In this document: one piece after another, positions 1-7,783 of the stretch | Position numbering within the stretch: the stretch's first letter is position 1 | Layout: each line of letters opens with the position of its first letter | Source: Pseudomonas pisciculturae | GTDB lineage: Bacteria > Pseudomonadota > Gammaproteobacteria > Pseudomonadales > Pseudomonadaceae | Direction of reading: 5' to 3' | DNA: 64,000 nucleotides | Assembly: GCF_015461805.1 (NCBI RefSeq) | Contig: NZ_JACVZE010000001.1 | Span: 868,001 to 932,000 of the forward strand | Notes under the pieces: model-generated | Databases searched by the model: none | What the model saw: the letters and a program-made list of their open reading frames with translations, nothing else | Told to the model about the DNA's origin: nothing | Translations under genes and position numbers: made by a program

Positions 1-583
1 AGAGACTGAAGTCACCTTCTGAAACCAACTCGCTCAACGGCCGACGCGGGCTCGGCACTTCACGACCTTGCAGGTATTCCGGCAACGTCGACTTATCCCC
101 CAGCTTGCCAATCGCCACGGCGGCGTGCAGCGCATAGCCTTCCGGGATTTTCAGCTCTTTGCGCGTCAATTCCTGATCGAAACCGGCCATGCCATGGGTG
201 TGCCAGCCGCTGATACTCGCTTGCAGCGCCAGATGGCCCCAGGCCGAACCGGTGTCGAAGGTGTGCCACAGCGCCGGGGTTTCTTCGCTGGCGCCGGGGG
301 CGGTGAAGTCGGTTTTCGAGGCGATGATCACCAGGGCCGACGCATGCTGTGCCCAGCCACGGTTGAATTCATTCAGCAAACCCAGGAAACGCTCCCAGTC
401 CGGCGTGTCGCGGCGTGCGTAGAGAAAACGCCAAGGCTGCGAGTTGTAGGCGGACGGTGCCCAGCGAGCGGCTTCGAAGAAGCTCAGCAGGGTTTCTTGC
501 GGGATGCTCTCGCCGGTAAAGGCTCGGGGCGACCAGCGTTCGGTGAACTGAGTGTGGATCGGGTAATCGGCAACACGTGTCAT
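1..583 (-). CDS. Nitroreductase family protein (3' end outside window)
   Basis: Reading leftward from the ATG at 583 gives about 194 residues with no stop before the window edge. The N-terminus has the FMN-dependent nitroreductase signature: FTERWSPRAFTGE followed by ARWAPSAYNSQPW (the flavin-binding S/R and PSxxNxQPW region). Later come WGHLALQASISGWHTHGMAGF and a C-terminal AAVAIGKLGD. Members reduce nitro compounds or quinones with NAD(P)H in the cytoplasm; the physiological substrate cannot be read from the sequence. The family is usually about 190-220 residues, so probably only a few residues are missing. It is divergent from the ycgN-like gene at 740. The family call is firm; the specificity is unknown. 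Confidence 0.88.
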   Translation of the reverse strand, partial: MTRVADYPIHTQFTERWSPRAFTGESIPQETLLSFFEAARWAPSAYNSQPWRFLYARRDTPDWERFLGLLNEFNRGWAQHASALVIIASKTDFTAPGASEETPALWHTFDTGSAWGHLALQASISGWHTHGMAGFDQELTRKELKIPEGYALHAAVAIGKLGDKSTLPEYLQGREVPSPRRPLSELVSEGDFSL

Positions 584-739
584 GGGCAGCAGTTCCTGAG
601 GGTCAATTCGGCGTTCAAAACTACTGCGCGGCCACTAGACTGACAAGTGTTGTTACACCGCCAGTCGTAAGCGCTTGGTTCCGCGGGGCTTGGGCACTAG
701 ACTGGCGGCCTTTTCACCTACCGATACTGATGTAGAGCC

Positions 740-1189
740 ATGGCCGCCAAAGTCGAACCTTTCTGGATACGCAAAACCCTTGAACACCTCGACCAGGAGG
801 AGTGGGAGTCGTTGTGCGACGGTTGTGGCCTGTGCTGCCTGCAAAAGCTTGAGGATGAAGACGACAACAGCGTCTATTACACACGCATCGCCTGCAAACT
901 GCTGGACCTGAAAACCTGCCAGTGCACCGACTACCCCAACCGCCGCGCCTCGGTGCCCGACTGTATCCAACTCACCCCAGGCCAGGCCGACCAGTTCAAA
1001 TGGCTGCCGCCGACTTGCGGTTATCGCTTGGTCAGCGAGCGCAAGGACCTGCCGCTGTGGCACCACCTGGTCTGCGGCGACCGCGACGCCGTGCACCATG
1101 AACGCATTTCCCAGTCCGGGCGCATGCTCAGCGAAGGCAGCGTGCCCGAAGACGACTGGGAGGATTACCTGATTTTCCGCGCAGGCTGA
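740..1189 (+). CDS. YcgN-family cysteine cluster protein (UPF0260)
   Basis: A 149-residue cytoplasmic protein with a dense cysteine pattern: CDGCGLCC near residues 30-37, then [12 protein letters not shown] at the end of the RRASVPDC stretch, and isolated Cys residues in PPTCGYR and HLVCGD. The CxxCGxCC core is the signature of the UPF0153/UPF0260 (YcgN, YkgJ) families, thought to bind zinc or an Fe-S cluster. The biochemical function is unknown. Length matches E. coli YcgN. The ATG at 740 begins [17 protein letters not shown], typical of the family. The next gene starts 13 bp after the stop, so the two are probably co-transcribed. Confidence 0.9.
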   Translation: MAAKVEPFWIRKTLEHLDQEEWESLCDGCGLCCLQKLEDEDDNSVYYTRIACKLLDLKTCQCTDYPNRRASVPDCIQLTPGQADQFKWLPPTCGYRLVSERKDLPLWHHLVCGDRDAVHHERISQSGRMLSEGSVPEDDWEDYLIFRAG

Positions 1190-1202
1190 AAGAGGAGTGT
1201 GT

Positions 1203-2423
1203 ATGAGGTGGGGAACAGAGCTGGCCGCCAGCCTGATGTTGCTGGCGTTGAGCAGTTCGGCGTGGTGCGCGAAGAAAGTCGACCTGGATTATCACGTCAA
1301 GTTACTGCCCCAGAGCGATCAGGCTGAGGTGCGGGTGAGCTTGTCCCAAGGCTCGGCGGTGCGCAGCCTGAACTTCGATTTGGGCCACGACGGTGACTAC
1401 AGCGACTTCAAGGCCGATGGCCAGTGGAGCATCACCGACCACCGTGGCCTGTGGCAGCCCAGCGCCAATAAAGCCAGCCTGACCTACCGCGTACGCCTGA
1501 CCCATGCACGCAACCCCGGCACCTATGAAGCCCGCATGACGCCAAGCTGGGCGCTGTTTCGCGGTGAAGACCTGGTGCCACCTGCACGGCTCGACCAGCA
1601 GGATGGCGTCGAGTTGGTTTCGCGGCTGGCCTTTGAGCTGCCCGCCGGCTGGAAAAGCATCGAAACCGCCTGGCCACGCATCGGCAAGCACAAATTTCGC
1701 ATCGACAACGTATCGCGTCTATTCGACCGGCCTACGGGCTGGATGCTTGCAGGCACCCTGGGCAGCCGCCGGGTGCGCCTGGGCGAAACCGAAGTCACCG
1801 TCGCGTCACCCAAAGGCCAGGCCATGCGCCGCATGGGTGTGCTGACGTTGTTGACCTTCGTCTGGCCCCAGGTCGAGGCGGCGTTCCCACGGCATCCGGC
1901 CAAGTTGCTGGTGGTGGGGGCCAGCGACCCGATGCGCCGTGGAGCGTTTTCGGCCCGCGACTCGATCTACCTCAACAGCCGCACGCCGCTGGTCAGCGAA
2001 AACGGCAGTAGCCCGCTGATTCGCGAAGTGGTGCAGGCAATCGGTCGCTTTAACGATCATGAGCGCAGTGACTGGATCAGCGAAGGCATCGCCGAGTATT
2101 ACGCCATTGAGTTGGTGCGCCGCGCTGGCGGGGTTACCGATGAGCGTTATCAGGCGATTCAGGCGCGGTTGACGAAGGAAGGCAAGGACGTGACCACCCT
2201 GCGTGGCGAGCATGTCAGCGGCGCCACGGTGTCGCGGGCGGTGGTGGTGTTACAGGAGTTGGATCGGGAGATTCGGGTGAAAACCCACAACAAGCGCTCG
2301 CTGGATGATTTGGCCCAGGCAGTGATGCGGGCTAACAGCATTACGACGGCGGAGTTTGTGAAGCTGGCCGAAAGCATCCTCGGCGAACCCTCGGTGGTGC
2401 TGGACAGCAAATTGCTGCACTGA
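1203..2423 (+). CDS. Secreted gluzincin-like protein with degenerate zinc site
   Basis: This encodes 406 residues from the ATG at 1203. A GTG at 1197 is in frame, but AGAGGAG at 1191-1197 is correctly spaced for 1203. The N-terminus (LAASLMLLALSSSAWC, then AKK) is a signal peptide, possibly lipoprotein-like, so the protein is probably periplasmic. The C-terminal part resembles the catalytic domain of M61/M1 metallopeptidases: DWISEGIAEYYA at about residues 290-301 matches the conserved WxxEGxxxYY that supplies the third zinc ligand. Where HExxH is expected the sequence is R274-E-V-V-Q278, so both zinc histidines are replaced. An active zinc peptidase is therefore unlikely. It appears to form an operon with the ycgN-like gene. 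Function is unknown; the fold assignment is inference. Confidence 0.75.
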   Translation: MRWGTELAASLMLLALSSSAWCAKKVDLDYHVKLLPQSDQAEVRVSLSQGSAVRSLNFDLGHDGDYSDFKADGQWSITDHRGLWQPSANKASLTYRVRLTHARNPGTYEARMTPSWALFRGEDLVPPARLDQQDGVELVSRLAFELPAGWKSIETAWPRIGKHKFRIDNVSRLFDRPTGWMLAGTLGSRRVRLGETEVTVASPKGQAMRRMGVLTLLTFVWPQVEAAFPRHPAKLLVVGASDPMRRGAFSARDSIYLNSRTPLVSENGSSPLIREVVQAIGRFNDHERSDWISEGIAEYYAIELVRRAGGVTDERYQAIQARLTKEGKDVTTLRGEHVSGATVSRAVVVLQELDREIRVKTHNKRSLDDLAQAVMRANSITTAEFVKLAESILGEPSVVLDSKLLH

Positions 2424-2444
2424 TCCAAAGCCATACACAAAACC

Positions 2445-2539
2445 AAATGTGGGAGCGGGCTTGCTCGCGAAAGCGGTGTGTCAGTTAGCTCATCTTTAAC
2501 TGACACACCGCTTTCGCGAGCAAGCCCGCTCCCACATTT
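2445..2539. repeat. REPIN-like inverted doublet, inward type
   Basis: Nearly perfect inverted arms of about 38 bp: AAATGTGGGAGCGGGCTTGC, then TCGCGAAAGCGGTGTGTCAGTT, against its complement, around a short loop. The REP core carries the GCGGGCTTGCTCGC hairpin. It lies between the convergent genes ending at 2423 and 2567. Confidence 0.92.
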
Positions 2540-2566
2540 AGATCTCCATTGTTTGGGAGATCTTCT

Positions 2567-2908
2567 TTAGCCAGTGGTTTTTTCAGCGGCCACTTCTGCC
2601 TTGGTCTTCAGGTTTTTCAGCTCCGCACCGGCCCGCTCGATCTTCGTACGCACGCTGTTCATCTCCTGACGCCCCTGTTCCAACTTGTCCTTCAGCGAGC
2701 TATGCCCGGTAAACCCCCGCGCCAGCGCCACGCCGCCAATCGCCACTTGGATCAAACCGAAAATCCCGCCACGGCGCAGGCCTTTGCCCACCATCATCAC
2801 GCCACCGGCCACTGAGCCGATGCGCTCCCAACCGTGCACGTTCTGCGTGGGTTGGGTTTCGAACGGCGTGTGTTCGATGATAGGTCGCAAGGTTTTGCTG
2901 TCGCTCAT
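2567..2908 (-). CDS. DUF2892-like small membrane protein
   Basis: A 113-residue protein. Residues about 25-72 (NVHGWERIGSVAGGVMMVGKGLRRGG, then IFGLIQVAIGGVALARGFTG) match the DUF2892/YgaP membrane-hairpin pattern: NxxxWER, two short glycine-rich hydrophobic helices, and an RGxTGHxxL turn. A charged helical C-terminal tail (KDKLEQGRQEMNSVRTKIER) looks like a coiled coil of about 35 residues, an addition to the bare DUF2892 hairpin. It is probably an inner-membrane protein with a cytoplasmic coiled-coil tail. Function is unknown. It stands alone, followed by a REPIN-like repeat at its 3' side. Confidence 0.75.
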   Translation of the reverse strand: MSDSKTLRPIIEHTPFETQPTQNVHGWERIGSVAGGVMMVGKGLRRGGIFGLIQVAIGGVALARGFTGHSSLKDKLEQGRQEMNSVRTKIERAGAELKNLKTKAEVAAEKTTG

Positions 2909-2975
2909 GATCTGTCTCCAACAAGGCTAGTGATAAATAGCTGACTGCCCACAGGCGCCGGATGTTCCGAAAAAA

Positions 2976-3443
2976 TCAGTACTTGGGGCCCGAACGGGTG
3001 TTGTTGCCCTTGGCCAGGCGGTCGTAGAGCACCACATTGACGGTGGCGGCGAGGTTCATGCAGCCGGTGGTCGGGATGTACACCACGTCTTCACACCAGT
3101 CGCGGATCTCTTTATCGAGAGAGCCGTCTTCGGGGCCAAAGATGTACAGCGCGCGGTCGGGGTGGGTGTACTCGGGCAGGGGGCGCGCACCTTCCACCAG
3201 CTCCACGGCGACAGGGATGCAGCCCAGCGGCAGGATTTTTTTCAGGTCATCGATGCCGATCAGCGGAATGTCGTGGTGGACCTTCTTGGTGTCGGTGACG
3301 AAATCCCGCGCACGCTCGTAACGCACGCCGGTGTAGAACACCGAGGCCACGCCGTAGCAACCGGCGGCGCGCATGACCGAGCCGACGTTTTCGGGGGATT
3401 TGGGGTTATACAGACCGATGCAGCTGTAGCGTTTATTGCCCAC
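2976..3443 (-). CDS. TrmH/SpoU-family RNA 2'-O-methyltransferase
   Basis: A 155-residue protein with the three SPOUT/TrmH motifs in order: motif 1 YNPKSPENVGSVMRAA near the N-terminus (catalytic Arg and Asn), motif 2 LYIFGPEDGSL, and motif 3 VYIPTTGCMNLAATVNVVLYD. These form the SAM-binding trefoil knot; members methylate ribose 2'-OH in tRNA or rRNA. There is no N-terminal RNA-binding extension, so it is a minimal SPOUT protein like TrmL in size, but the sequence around motif 1 is not the TrmL type. The exact target nucleotide cannot be inferred. Monocistronic, with a REPIN-like repeat upstream. Confidence 0.87.
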   Translation of the reverse strand: MGNKRYSCIGLYNPKSPENVGSVMRAAGCYGVASVFYTGVRYERARDFVTDTKKVHHDIPLIGIDDLKKILPLGCIPVAVELVEGARPLPEYTHPDRALYIFGPEDGSLDKEIRDWCEDVVYIPTTGCMNLAATVNVVLYDRLAKGNNTRSGPKY

Positions 3444-3508
3444 GGGGAAGGGTGCCTTGGAGGAAAAGACTCGGATTATACGGCCTGTGGATGGTGTGGT
3501 GTTTGTGA

Positions 3509-3600
3509 GATCGCCTTCGCAGGCAAGCCAGCTCCCACACTTGACTGCTTTTCAACGTTGGAATGCATTCAAGTGTGGGAGCTGGCTTGCCTGCGATGAG
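3509..3600. repeat. REPIN-like inverted doublet, outward type
   Basis: Two GCTGGCTTGCCTGC REP cores whose CTCCCACACTT and AAGTGTGGGAG ends face each other, the reverse of the arrangement at 2445. The 28-bp centre contains TTCAACGTTGGAA. It lies between two minus-strand genes, upstream of the one starting at 3443. Confidence 0.9.
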
Positions 3601-3624
3601 GCCAGTACAGCCAACAGACGACTA

Positions 3625-3999
3625 TCAGTCGTCCTTCTTCATCAACCCCGCCAACGCCGCAAACGGGTTATGCGTGGCTTTGGCAATCGTCGGGCTGCTG
3701 GTAGAGCCTTCACCGAAGTACTGCTGGTCGGTGTAGCGCGAGTGTTCGTTGTCGTGGCAGTACAGGCACAGCAACTCCCAGTTGGAGCCGTCCTGGGGGT
3801 TGTCGTCATGATTGTGGTTGCGGTGGTGCACGGTCAGTTCGCTCAGGCGTTTGCCAGCAAATTCGCGGGCGCAGCGGCCGCAGACGTGCGGGTACATCTT
3901 CAAAGCTTTGTCGCGGTAGCCCATTTCGCGGTCGCGCTGGGCATCGGCGAGGATGCGGTCCAGCTTGGCGGTGTGGGAGGGCGGGTTGGTCGAGCTCAT
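3625..3999 (-). CDS. YajD-family HNH nuclease
   Basis: A 124-residue protein with a beta-beta-alpha-metal HNH motif: VCGRCAREF (zinc Cys pair), TVHHRNHNHDDNP (first His), NWELLCLYCHDNEHS (Asn, second CxxC, final His). This is the layout of E. coli YajD, a small HNH protein of unknown cellular role. The N-terminus MSSTNPPSHTAKLDRILADAQRDREMGYR is charged and helical. There are two adjacent ATGs at 4002 and 3999; AGGAG lies 2 nt from the first and 5 nt from the second, so 3999 is preferred. No partner methylase or immunity gene is nearby, so it is unlikely to be a restriction enzyme or toxin. Confidence 0.85.
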   Translation of the reverse strand: MSSTNPPSHTAKLDRILADAQRDREMGYRDKALKMYPHVCGRCAREFAGKRLSELTVHHRNHNHDDNPQDGSNWELLCLYCHDNEHSRYTDQQYFGEGSTSSPTIAKATHNPFAALAGLMKKDD

Positions 4000-4058
4000 C
4001 ATGGCTCCTGTCTTTTGGTGGTCACGGATACGCTTGATTCTAGCCGTTCACGGCGTAA

Positions 4059-4745
4059 TTAGCCCTTGAGCTTTTCGGCGATCCAGATGGTATGCCGCGT
4101 GCCCTTGTTGCCGTGGGCAAACACCTGCACTTCTTCAGCCTTGAAACCGGCCTTGCGCAGTTTGTCGCTGAACAGCTTGTCGGCGCTGGCCGACCACACC
4201 GCCAGCACGCCTTTGGGGCGCAGGGCCTTGGCGCAGGCGGCCAGGCCACCGGCGGAGTACAGCCAGCTGTTGGCTTTTTGCGTGAGGCCTTCGGGGCCGT
4301 TGTCGACGTCGAGCATGATGGCGTCGAAGCCCTGGGGCTCGGCTTGCAGCACCTTGGCCACGTCTTCCATGCGGATCACGGTGCGCGGGTCGAGCAGCGG
4401 CCGGCCGGATTTTTCCCCCAGTGGGCCGCGGTTCCATTCCACGACGCCCGGCACCAATTCTGCCACCACCACCTCGCTGTTCTTGCCCAGGTGTTTGAGG
4501 GCCGAGGCCAGGGTAAAACCCATGCCCAAGCCCCCGATCAACACCCGTGAACCTGGGCGGCCGGCCACCTTGCGGCAAGGGATTTCGGCCAGCGCATCTT
4601 CTGAGCCGTGCATGCGCGTGTTCATCAATTGGCCGCCGTCACCGCCCTGGATCTTGATGACAAAATCCTCGCCGTATTCGAACAGGCACAAGGCACCGCC
4701 GTTGTCGGGGATCGGGGTGGTGTCGAGCAGAACGAAACGTTTCAT
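4059..4745 (-). CDS. Spermidine synthase-like SAM-dependent methyltransferase fold protein
   Basis: This has 228 residues from the ATG at 4745, which has a weak GAG 6 nt upstream; an in-frame extension to 4799 has no clear ribosome site. It carries a Rossmann SAM-type core: VLIGGLGMGFTLASAL (motif I, about residues 70-85), EVVVAELVPGVVEWNRG (acidic residue of motif II), FDAIMLDVDNGPEG (motif IV) and KGVLAVWSASAD. These resemble the spermidine synthase domain, but the tetramerisation N-domain is minimal and specificity for putrescine is not evident. It is probably cytosolic with an unknown substrate. It is divergent from the small secreted protein at 4824. Confidence 0.78.
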   Translation of the reverse strand: MKRFVLLDTTPIPDNGGALCLFEYGEDFVIKIQGGDGGQLMNTRMHGSEDALAEIPCRKVAGRPGSRVLIGGLGMGFTLASALKHLGKNSEVVVAELVPGVVEWNRGPLGEKSGRPLLDPRTVIRMEDVAKVLQAEPQGFDAIMLDVDNGPEGLTQKANSWLYSAGGLAACAKALRPKGVLAVWSASADKLFSDKLRKAGFKAEEVQVFAHGNKGTRHTIWIAEKLKG

Positions 4746-4823
4746 GGAAATCTCATTGGGAAGGGCATTCTTGCGCGGTTGGGAGTAGCCTTGTGGCATT
4801 CCGGTCAGGCCATGGAGCCATCG

Positions 4824-5102
4824 ATGAAGTGCAGCATTCTAACGGTCATTGTGCTTGGCGCGCTCGCATTGGGTGCGGCGCAGGCTCAGGAGTTGCAAAC
4901 CGTACCGGTCGCGCCAGCCCCGACGCCAGGCGCTCCGGGCACCCCGACGCCGACGTTGTACCCGCAAGTCACCCCGCCTGCCGTGCCCAAGACGAACGGC
5001 TCGCCACCCTTGGTGCCCATCGTATTACCGACCCCGCCGAAGGACCAGGCTGTGCCTGGCCTACAGCAAAACGACAGTAAACCGAAGGCATCCGGTAGTT
5101 AA
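4824..5102 (+). CDS. Small secreted proline-rich protein
   Basis: Encodes 92 residues from the ATG at 4824, with GGAG 6 nt upstream; an in-frame ATG at 4812 lies on that ribosome site. A clear signal peptide (MKCSILTVIVLGALALGAAQA) is followed by a low-complexity tail rich in Pro, Thr, Val and Ala with repeated PxP and PTP steps and a Lys/Ser C-terminus. No domain is recognised. It is likely periplasmic and unstructured, perhaps spanning towards the peptidoglycan, but this is inference. Its stop overlaps the stop of the convergent gene ending at 5099 by 3 nt. Confidence 0.65.
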   Translation: MKCSILTVIVLGALALGAAQAQELQTVPVAPAPTPGAPGTPTPTLYPQVTPPAVPKTNGSPPLVPIVLPTPPKDQAVPGLQQNDSKPKASGS

Positions 5103-5572
5103 AATTGTTGTGACAGCAATTGCCCGTCGACCATGCGCAGGCGCCTGGACAGGGCAATAGCAATAGCGCGGATGATTTTGGCTGCGACGCGAGGTGCTTC
5201 GTTGAGCATCTTTTCCAGGGAGTCCTTGCCCAGGTTCAACAACACGCAATCACTGGCGGCTACGCAACCGGCGGAGCGCCGTTCGCCGTCGAGCACAGCC
5301 ATTTCACCAAACGCCCGGCCACTGCGCAGGGTAGCGATGGTCAGGCGCTGGCCGTCGTGATGGGTTTTCTGTACTGCCACTTGGCCGCTATGGATGATGC
5401 ACATAAAGGTGCCGGCATCGCCCTCCAGGAAAATCACCTCGTCTCGGGCAATGCTGCTGATATTGAAGTAGCCGGCGGCGATGTGAAAATCTTCCGGCAG
5501 CAAGGGGTCGAACAGGCCGCAGTCCATCAGCATGTCGCGGATTTCATTGTTTAACAACGTAGGTTCTGACAT
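5099..5572 (-). CDS. Cyclic nucleotide-binding domain protein (stand-alone)
   Basis: A 157-residue protein that is mostly one cNMP-binding beta-roll: GYFNISSIARDEVIFLEGD, then MCIIHSGQVAVQ and a phosphate-binding-cassette-like GRAFGEMAVLDGERRSAGCVA (FGE...RSA positions), ending in the helix KIIRAIAIALSRRLR. Unlike Crp/Fnr regulators, there is no C-terminal helix-turn-helix, so it is not a DNA-binding regulator by itself. It may sense cAMP or cGMP and act by protein contact, or be a remnant. It follows ptrB on the same strand with a 69-bp gap that contains a hairpin. Confidence 0.8.
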   Translation of the reverse strand: MSEPTLLNNEIRDMLMDCGLFDPLLPEDFHIAAGYFNISSIARDEVIFLEGDAGTFMCIIHSGQVAVQKTHHDGQRLTIATLRSGRAFGEMAVLDGERRSAGCVAASDCVLLNLGKDSLEKMLNEAPRVAAKIIRAIAIALSRRLRMVDGQLLSQQF

Positions 5573-5602
5573 AGCGGCAATCTTGGTCCGTCAATCTTGT
5601 AG

Positions 5603-5630
5603 GGCGGTCTTGTGTTCAGACAAAACCGCC
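5603..5630 (-). terminator. Hairpin between ptrB and the cNMP-domain gene
   Basis: GGCGGTCTTGT and ACAAAACCGCC pair with one mismatch around GTTCAG. There is no U-run on the minus strand, so termination downstream of ptrB is only possible, and it could also structure the leader of the next gene. Confidence 0.35.
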
Positions 5631-5641
5631 GCGCTAAGTTC

Positions 5642-7684
5642 CTAAATCAAACCCAGTGCCTTGAACACAAATGCATATTCGAGCGCTACGTCACGTAATC
5701 CCTGGTAACGCCCGCTCATGCCGCCGTGGCCGGCGCCCAGTTCGGTCTTGAGCAACAGCAGGTTGTCGTCGGTCTTGGTGTCGCGCAATTTGGCTACCCA
5801 CTTGGCCGCTTCCCAGTACTGCACGCGGCTGTCGTTGTAGCCGGCGATTACCAGCAGGTGTGGATAAGCCTGGGCGCTCACGTTTTCGTACGGCGCGTAG
5901 GCCTTGATGCGTTCGTACACCTCGGGCTCTTCGGGGTTGCCCCACTCGTCGTACTCAGTGATGGTCAGCGGCAGCTCCGGGTCGAGCATGGTGTTGAGTA
6001 CATCGACGAACGGCACTTCGGCAATCGCTGCCTGAAACAGCTCCGGGCGCTGGTTGAGCACGGCGCCGATCAACAGGCCGCCGGCACTGCCGCCGCTGAT
6101 CGCCAGTTGCTGGGAGGTGGTCAAACCCTCGGCGATCAAGTGCTCGGCGCAGGCGATAAAGTCGCTGAAGGTGTTCTGCTTGTGCTCCTGCTTGCCATTG
6201 CGGTACCAGGCTTCGCCCAGTTCACCGCCGCCGCGCACGTGGGCGATGGCAAACGCCACGCCCCGGTCCAGCAGGCTCAGGCGTGCATGGGAGAACCATG
6301 GGTCGAGGCTCGAACCGTAGGCGCCGTAGCCGTACAGGTACAGCGGTGTGGGCTTGCCGAGCTGGTCGCGCTTGACCACCAGACTGATGGGCACCTGGGT
6401 ACCATCGGCAGACGTCGCCCACAGCCGCTGGCTCACATAATCGTCGGCGTTAAACGTGCCGAGCACCGGGGTTTCCTTGAGCACCTGTTGTGCGCCGCTG
6501 GCCAGGTCCAACTGACGCACCTGGGCTGGGCGGTTCAGGGCTTCGTAGCGCAGACGGATTTTGTCGCTGGTAAATTCCAGGCTGTTTTGTACGTAGAGGC
6601 TATAGGCGGCGTCGGGCAATTCCACGCGATACGCCGGCACGCCCTGCGGGTGCACTTCGATTACCGGCAAGCCGCCGATACGCAGGCTCAGGGTCATGGC
6701 GCCAGTGTTGAGGCTGACGCCGTCGAGCATCACTTCGTCGCTGTGGGGGATCAGGTTCTGCCACTCATCCTCGGTCGGCACGTCGCCAATGTCGGTGGCA
6801 GTGAACAGGGCGTAGTTGATGCCATCACGGTTGCTGCGGATAAACCATGTCCACGCGCCATTGAGTTGGCCATGGTCGACATCGTATTCATGGTCTTCGA
6901 CACGCGGCGCCAGGCAGGTGAAATCCAGCTGTGGCTGGTCGGCGTCCAGTGCCCAGATTTCGCTGGTGGTTTTGCTGCCCAGGGCCAGCAGCAACTGGCG
7001 CTCCGAGCTGGAACGGTAGCAGTGCAGGAAGAAACGGCCGTCGGGCTCGTGGAACACTTGCTGCGCCGCCGTGCCGTCCAGGCGATAGCGGTACAGCTTG
7101 TGCGGGCGGTGGGTGTCGTCCAGCTCGCCGAAAAACAGGGTCAGGCTGTCATTGGCCCAGGTCATGCTGCCGTCGCAGTCCTGGAACTCCAGCTCGCTGA
7201 CTTTGCCGCTGGCTAATTCCTTCACGTACAGGGTGTAGATCTCTTCACCACTGGTATCGAGGCTGTAGGCCAGGCGCTGGTGGTCGGGGCTGATGCTGAA
7301 CGCGCCCAGGGAGAAGAAGCCGCCATTGGCCAATACGTTCGGGTCCAGCAGCAGTTCTTCGCTGCTATCGTCGACCAGGTTGCTGTCATCGGCCGGGCGG
7401 TGGCAGCGGTAGTGACGGGCGTACTCGTCGCCGGCGGTGGTGCGCGTGTAGTACAGGTACGGGCCCCATGGGGAGGGCAGGGACAGGTCGGTTTCGAGGA
7501 TGCGCCCCTTGATCTCTTCGAACAGGGTTTCGCGCAGTGCCTGTTGGTCAGCGAGCTGCGCCTCCTGCCAGGCATTTTCAGCCTTGAGGTAGTCGAGCAC
7601 CTCGGGCGTGTCACGCTCTTGCAGCCAGGCATACGGGTCTTGGCCTGGGGCTTTGCGGGCGATCGGGGCGGTGGATATAGGCAT
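5642..7684 (-). CDS. ptrB: Oligopeptidase B (S9A prolyl oligopeptidase family)
   Basis: A 680-residue protein of the usual oligopeptidase B size. The N-terminal two-thirds forms the beta-propeller (repeated strands around residues 70-400). The C-terminal alpha/beta hydrolase carries the catalytic Ser in SGGSAGGLLIG, the Asp in GYNDSRVQYWEAAKW, and the His in GAGHGGMSGRY; ARLSLLDRGVAFAIAHVRGGGELGEAWY is the conserved S9 segment before the Ser. It should cut short peptides after Arg or Lys in the cytosol. There is no signal peptide. Monocistronic start at 7684; the promoter region is shared with the membrane protein gene at 7784. Confidence 0.93.
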   Translation of the reverse strand: MPISTAPIARKAPGQDPYAWLQERDTPEVLDYLKAENAWQEAQLADQQALRETLFEEIKGRILETDLSLPSPWGPYLYYTRTTAGDEYARHYRCHRPADDSNLVDDSSEELLLDPNVLANGGFFSLGAFSISPDHQRLAYSLDTSGEEIYTLYVKELASGKVSELEFQDCDGSMTWANDSLTLFFGELDDTHRPHKLYRYRLDGTAAQQVFHEPDGRFFLHCYRSSSERQLLLALGSKTTSEIWALDADQPQLDFTCLAPRVEDHEYDVDHGQLNGAWTWFIRSNRDGINYALFTATDIGDVPTEDEWQNLIPHSDEVMLDGVSLNTGAMTLSLRIGGLPVIEVHPQGVPAYRVELPDAAYSLYVQNSLEFTSDKIRLRYEALNRPAQVRQLDLASGAQQVLKETPVLGTFNADDYVSQRLWATSADGTQVPISLVVKRDQLGKPTPLYLYGYGAYGSSLDPWFSHARLSLLDRGVAFAIAHVRGGGELGEAWYRNGKQEHKQNTFSDFIACAEHLIAEGLTTSQQLAISGGSAGGLLIGAVLNQRPELFQAAIAEVPFVDVLNTMLDPELPLTITEYDEWGNPEEPEVYERIKAYAPYENVSAQAYPHLLVIAGYNDSRVQYWEAAKWVAKLRDTKTDDNLLLLKTELGAGHGGMSGRYQGLRDVALEYAFVFKALGLI

Positions 7685-7783
7685 GGATCACTCTCTGACT
7701 GGCGGACGGTGGCAGGCTTTGCAGCCGCGACACGCAAAAGCCGTTATCATAGCCGCCTCTTTGCCAGCCTTGCCATGGACACC

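Noticed and set aside
3625..3999. HNH protein as part of a defence or toxin system
   Set aside because: It is a stand-alone YajD-type gene among housekeeping genes with no methylase, immunity gene or mobile element beside it.
7280..7783. In-frame upstream extension of the small membrane protein gene
   Set aside because: It overlaps ptrB on the other strand and has no membrane or domain content that continues the protein; starts at 7775 or 7784 are sufficient.
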